5,726 bases of DNA, from the NCBI GenBank assembly GCA_947371715.1, contig CANBQQ010000233.1, positions 1 to 5,726 on the forward strand, given 5' to 3'. Position 1 is the first letter of the stretch. Every line of letters begins with the position of its first letter. This stretch comes from Flavipsychrobacter stenotrophus (GTDB lineage Bacteria > Bacteroidota > Bacteroidia > Chitinophagales > Chitinophagaceae). The notes beneath the pieces were generated by a model that searched no databases, was not told where the DNA came from, and saw only the letters and a program-made list of their open reading frames with translations. The position numbers were made by a program, and so were the translations under genes. Of this stretch, positions 4,001-5,726 are shown in pieces.

Positions 4001-5726
4001 GTGCTATTGCTGATTGCGATCCGATCACAGTGATCATTCCTGCAGCCACCATAACAGGTAATACCAGTGTATGCCCGGGAGCGCTGGATACATTCAGCAA
4101 TTCTGTTGCTGGTGGTACATGGAGTAGCTCCAATAGCAATGCTACTATAGACCCGGCGACTGGAATTATGACAGCCGTATCTGCAGGGACTGCTACAATA
4201 TCTTATACATTGAATTGTATTTCTGCAACACAATCAGTAACTATCAATCCTATTCCTACAGTGAACACAGTTGCAGATCTGACGGTTTGTGATGCTTCAG
4301 CATCAGCTTCAGTAATCTTCGATGGTGCCATAGCTGGGACTACTTATAACTGGACGAACGCTAACACGTCCATCGGTCTTGCAGCAAGCGGGTCAGGCAA
4401 TATTGCTTCGTTCACAGCAGCTAATGGTACATCGAATGCTGATTCCAGTTTCGTAATTGTTACTCCTGTTGCTGACGGGTGCACGGGAGCTTCAGATACT
4501 TTCACTATAACAGTTAACCCTGTTCCGCAGTTCAACACAGTTACGTTTGCTCAGTCAGCATGTAATGGTGCAGCTTCTAACGTAGTAGTACTTGGACATA
4601 CATTGCCTGATGCGGTGGTGTTATGGACCAACTCCAACACAGCAATAGGTATTGGAGCTTCAGGCACCGGTGACATACCATCTTATACGGCAACAAATGC
4701 CGGCAGCACTAACGAAAGCGGTCTTTTCCACGCAACCGTTACATATACCAATAATGGTGTAGGTTGCACGGGTGGTGATAAATTCTGGTCAATGACTGTT
4801 TATCCTACACCAACCATAAATCCGGTATCAGATGTTGTTGTATGTAATAACGCCTCAACAAACGTTATTGATTTTGCCGGTGGCGCGCCTGGATTTGCCG
4901 GTATCGCAGCCACACCAACCTATGAATGGACCAACAGTAACACAGGAATAGGTCTTGCAAATTCTGGAACAGGTAATATCGCGAGCTTTACTGCAGTAAA
5001 TTCTACTACAGATCCGGTTATCGCTGAAGTATATGTTACCCCTGTTCAGTTAGGTTGCTATGGTCTTACGGACACATTTACTATAACAGTAAATCCAACT
5101 CCGGTATTGACCAGCACATTGACCGCAACACCAATTTGCAACAATACCGTATTTAACTACACACCTGCAAGTGCTACAGCGGGTACAGCATATTCATGGA
5201 GCCGTGCTACTATAGTTGGCATAGCTAATACACCAGCTTCAGGTAGTGATGATCCTAATGAAGTCCTGATCAATTCTACTATAGATCCTGTTGTTGTTAC
5301 CTACAATTATACGCTTACTGCTAACAGTTGTGCTAATTCTGAAGACGTGAGTGTTACCGTGTATCCTAGTCCTGTACTAAGTAGTACGTTAACGCCGGCT
5401 GCTGTTTGCGACAGCACAATGATCAGTTATACACCAACCAGCGCAACCGTAGGTACTACCTACAACTGGAGCCGTGCTACAGTAGCAGGCATCAGCAATG
5501 CAGCCGGTGCAGGATCAGATGATCCAATGGAATACCTGGTGAACACAACACCTGCTCCGATCAATGTGATCTATGTATACACACTTACAGCTAACGGCTG
5601 CACCAATGTGCAGAGCGTTACGACAACGGTATACCCTAAGCCACTATTGAGCACAACGCTTACACCATTGGCCATTTGCGACAGTACTACCTTCAGCTAT
5701 ACTCCTGCGAGCCTGACAGCAGGTAC
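1015..5726 (+). CDS. Giant secreted multidomain surface protein (cadherin-like, NHL, LamG, PKD-like repeats), 3' partial
   Basis: One frame is open from ATG 1015 to the right edge (1570 full codons, no stop), so the gene is longer than shown. The ATG at 1015 is the first after the in-frame stop at 931-933 and begins a clear signal peptide. No Shine-Dalgarno sequence is seen before it, as is common in this phylum. Domains in order: signal peptide 1-27; cadherin-like 30-137; unassigned beta-rich domain 139-307; second cadherin-like 313-424; six NHL blades 430-764; LamG/ConA-like 779-1002; Ig-like 1010-1080; PKD-like subtype 1 repeats 1083-1363; PKD-like subtype 2 repeats from 1364 onward. No enzyme active site is recognised. 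Such proteins in Bacteroidota are usually exported and cell-surface attached or released, commonly by type IX secretion, and act in adhesion or glycan binding. That role is inferred from architecture. Composition is rich in Thr, Ser, Ala, Gly and Asn and poor in Lys, fitting an extracellular repeat protein. No frameshift is evident. Confidence 0.95.
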   Translation, partial: MKTKLITWSRLFICILAVFAAFGTSFANVAPTFVNGATTTITFCPGSVYSFEIKSLLHVSDLDANQTETWTQQSAPTHGTLTFSFANAPSGSTDIAPGGTIYYEPTEGYSGSDAFTVRVSDGTATADMVVNVTILPQVSTIDFESVLLLSTSFTAIGKTFNVSSPNASFSINNYGAGLGWNGTAADNQYIDNETNVVTNPVCSLATADASLFTLGGFYIYPAQTTEGGSLGTDGTLTIQGLVGSTVVYTATASTGFNTSFGTANGFTYIDMTTFGGANNAFQSVDKIVLTAGGNFKYFALDALTMSPVCPAVNFTPSFTNRPSYTIPRTIANNSTGVDISNYLSVDDYDAGQTDTWSQLSAPDHGGTLTFNNAIVASGGGGSYLVPTGNIIYTPAAGYVGLETFFVRISDDAGGSSDILVRAYVDKVDTIHTFAGNGTYGNSGDGGPATAAQMRQPNAVVFDDSDNAYILDDGASVRKVDRVHGRITTIVGNATLGVGYSGDGGPSTAAQFEYIYGIAVSSNGDLYVTGANTIRKVDHVTGIVTRVAGDNDLGNGYSGDGGPASAAQLNNPYAVAVADNGDIFIGDAGNYVIRKVDHLTGNISTYAGTGVNAHNGDGGAATLAQFSNISSICLDQSGNLLIADGNIVRKIDKMSGVINTIAGNTSAGIYDNGVPATDARFSNITGIAVNANGDLYVAAMDDNIIRKVDHATNIISTVAGTGDYGYVGDGGPATEAFLYYAYGVGFDHVGNVYVADWGNSSVRLIGTMPVYAPSVAAANCLSFDGVDDYVNMGDPTSQQFDSTGAFTTEMWVNPAAVALGWYSIFGKLHYGDNTGFQLFIAGGDLNLYSGSSPILNMPISANTWTHVATTYNNRTWKVYINGVLQGSGTGAYKNSSTPWSAGLRSSNGGTGFTDPYVGLIDDIRIWGVERTQTQIQDNMNCSIAAQSGLLSYYRFDQGVAAGDNAIMLGAYDYSGNGNCGALTNFDLTGSASNYVTGAIADCDPITVIIPAATITGNTSVCPGALDTFSNSVAGGTWSSSNSNATIDPATGIMTAVSAGTATISYTLNCISATQSVTINPIPTVNTVADLTVCDASASASVIFDGAIAGTTYNWTNANTSIGLAASGSGNIASFTAANGTSNADSSFVIVTPVADGCTGASDTFTITVNPVPQFNTVTFAQSACNGAASNVVVLGHTLPDAVVLWTNSNTAIGIGASGTGDIPSYTATNAGSTNESGLFHATVTYTNNGVGCTGGDKFWSMTVYPTPTINPVSDVVVCNNASTNVIDFAGGAPGFAGIAATPTYEWTNSNTGIGLANSGTGNIASFTAVNSTTDPVIAEVYVTPVQLGCYGLTDTFTITVNPTPVLTSTLTATPICNNTVFNYTPASATAGTAYSWSRATIVGIANTPASGSDDPNEVLINSTIDPVVVTYNYTLTANSCANSEDVSVTVYPSPVLSSTLTPAAVCDSTMISYTPTSATVGTTYNWSRATVAGISNAAGAGSDDPMEYLVNTTPAPINVIYVYTLTANGCTNVQSVTTTVYPKPLLSTTLTPLAICDSTTFSYTPASLTAG
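1102..1425 (+). other. Cadherin-like (Big_9 type) domain, copy 1
   Basis: Residues 30-137 begin with the typical APTF edge and contain DLDANQTETW (61-70), SAPTHGTLTF (74-83), a YYEPTEGYSGSDAFTVRVSD segment and a closing VVNVTILP strand. This is the pattern of bacterial cadherin-like extracellular beta-sandwich modules, often Ca-binding or structural. It is strikingly similar to residues 313-424 of the same protein, suggesting duplication within the gene. Confidence 0.75.
1429..1935 (+). other. Unassigned beta-rich domain between the cadherin-like copies
   Basis: Residues 139-307 start with STIDFES and end with KYFALDALTMSP. The segment is rich in Gly, Thr and aromatic residues, with alternating hydrophobic strands and an NGTAADNQYIDN loop near 182-195. 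The closing strand with FALDAL followed by a Pro-Val-Cys linker resembles the last strand of jelly-roll, carbohydrate-binding-like modules in Bacteroidota surface proteins. I cannot assign a family. A glycan-binding role is a guess based on the fold-like pattern only. Confidence 0.45.
1951..2286 (+). other. Cadherin-like domain, copy 2
   Basis: Residues 313-424 repeat the scheme of copy 1: DYDAGQTDTW (347-356), SAPDHGGTLTF (360 onward), IIYTPAAGYVG, then FFVRISDDAG and a final strand. Compared with copy 1 it carries a Gly-rich insertion (GGGGS) near 380. The pair brackets the unassigned beta-rich domain, so the unit may have duplicated around it, or that domain may have been inserted. Confidence 0.75.
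2302..3306 (+). other. Six-blade NHL repeat propeller
   Basis: Residues 430-764 hold six repeats: 430-486, 487-542, 543-602, 603-657, 658-714 and 715-764. The consensus is an I-x-T-x-A-G start, a GYSGDGGPATAAQ loop, a G-x-A-V strand, G-D/N-L-Y-V, and a terminal IRKVD. The SGDGGPAT-type loop is clear in blades 1-3 and 6 (VGDGGPATEA), altered in blade 4 (NGDGGAATLA) and largely lost in blade 5 (DNGVPATDA). IRKVD or a close variant ends blades 1-5; blade 6 ends VRLIG. NHL propellers of this kind are extracellular binding platforms for proteins or glycans. Six complete blades would make a closed propeller without needing other sequence. Confidence 0.9.
3349..4020 (+). other. LamG / concanavalin A-like domain
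   Basis: Residues 779-1002 open with CLSFDGVDDYVNMGD, the usual first strands of LamG_3-type domains. They continue with FTTEMWVNP, TWTHVATTYNNRTWKVYING, and the hallmark VGLIDDIRIWGVERTQTQIQ (917-936), then LLSYYRFDQG (948-957) and a final segment naming a tissue-like DYSGNGNCG loop. Such jelly-roll domains bind carbohydrate or protein ligands on Bacteroidota surface proteins, and those with this architecture are usually non-catalytic. No glycosidase catalytic pair is evident. Confidence 0.88.
4042..4254 (+). other. Single Ig-like domain (Big_2-like) linking LamG to the repeat array
   Basis: Residues 1010-1080 read ITGNTSVCPG, a GGTWSSSNSNATIDPATGIM stretch, TAVSAGTATISYTL and a closing VTINPIP. 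The W-x-S-S-N with ATIDPATG and GTATI pattern is typical of bacterial Ig-like Big_2-type modules. It has Cys 1020 and Cys 1068, 48 apart, unlike the 64-71 spacing of the following PKD-like repeats, so it is a distinct module type. Probably structural. Confidence 0.7.
4261..5103 (+). repeat. Three PKD-like repeats, subtype 1 (WTN-N-T-IGL type)
   Basis: Residues 1083-1172, 1173-1266 and 1267-1363 form three related modules. Each starts near a V-C or A-C motif, carries an internal Y/L-x-WTN-x-NT-x-IG core followed by SG-x-G-x-I-x-S-(F/Y)-TA, has a second Cys in a (D/V/L)GC context, and ends with T-V-(N/Y)-P-x-P. Cys pairs are 1092/1156, 1183/1251 and 1277/1348 and probably form disulfides in each module. 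These beta-sandwich modules are common stalk elements of giant Bacteroidota surface proteins. Confidence 0.8.
5104..5726 (+). repeat. PKD-like repeats, subtype 2, exact 270-bp period, running off the window
   Basis: Repeats span 5104-5373, 5374-5643 and a truncated third from 5644 (residues 1364-1453, 1454-1543, 1544 onward). Each full unit is 90 codons: VL-S-TLT start, (I/V)C at 1375, 1465 and 1555 (exactly 90 apart), YTP-x-SAT-x-G, WSRAT followed by GI-x-N, GSDDP, YTLTAN with the second Cys (1439, 1529), and a YP-P end. The bases TGGAGCCGTGCTAC are identical in both full units. Cys spacing within each unit is 64. The series likely continues for many more copies outside the window. Confidence 0.88.

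Noticed and set aside
3349..4020. LamG/ConA-like domain as a glycoside hydrolase catalytic domain
   Set aside because: The fold family overlaps with some hydrolases, but no catalytic Glu pair motif is seen and the sequence fits the non-catalytic LamG_3 pattern.
1789..4538. Several minus-strand frames of 60-93 codons opposite the large gene
   Set aside because: They all lie within the continuous + strand frame that encodes recognisable domains. Their translations have no domain features, and they are shadows of repetitive codon use.
4261..5726. CRISPR-like or satellite DNA repeat array
   Set aside because: The periodicity (about 270-290 bp) follows the protein module length in an open reading frame, with divergent bases but conserved residues, so it is a coding repeat.

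Overview
The window looks like chromosome from a Bacteroidota bacterium, most likely a Chitinophagaceae-type environmental species. This rests on the style of the large protein (cadherin-like, NHL, LamG and Cys-paired PKD-like modules typical of that phylum's giant secreted proteins), a TAnnTTTG-type promoter match, an AT-rich leader without a clear Shine-Dalgarno sequence, and the DUF4256 neighbour. The assignment comes from recognition of families, not from a search.

Layout: (1) Positions 2-361 hold the 3' end of a DUF4256-family gene on the + strand, whose 5' part lies before the window. (2) Positions 362-1014 are an AT-rich stretch of about 650 bp without a convincing gene. It starts with overlapping hairpins and T-runs that look like a terminator. 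It then contains a GTCCCC/TTAGTC repeat cluster that might be a mobile-element scar, a perfect 14-bp palindrome, a candidate Bacteroidota promoter at 802-833, and an inverted repeat inside the presumed leader. (3) From 1015 to the right edge there is one uninterrupted + strand reading frame of 1570 codons, with no stop before the window ends. It encodes the N-terminal part of a giant exported protein.

The giant protein reads, in order: signal peptide, cadherin-like domain, an unassigned beta-rich domain, a second copy of the cadherin-like domain, a six-blade NHL propeller, a LamG/concanavalin-A-like domain, one Ig-like domain, three PKD-like repeats of one subtype, then PKD-like repeats of a second subtype with an exact 90-residue period that continues beyond the window. 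No catalytic motif is visible. The reasonable reading is a cell-surface or secreted adhesin or glycan-binding protein, probably exported by the type IX secretion system, with binding modules near the N-terminus displayed on a repetitive Cys-paired stalk. The sorting signal that would prove type IX export would be at the C-terminus, which is not in view.

The two genes show no sign of being an operon: a terminator-like region and a separate promoter candidate lie between them. I found no CRISPR array, tRNA, rRNA, complete insertion sequence or defence system. The most noteworthy content is the modular architecture of the giant protein and the features of its long upstream region.
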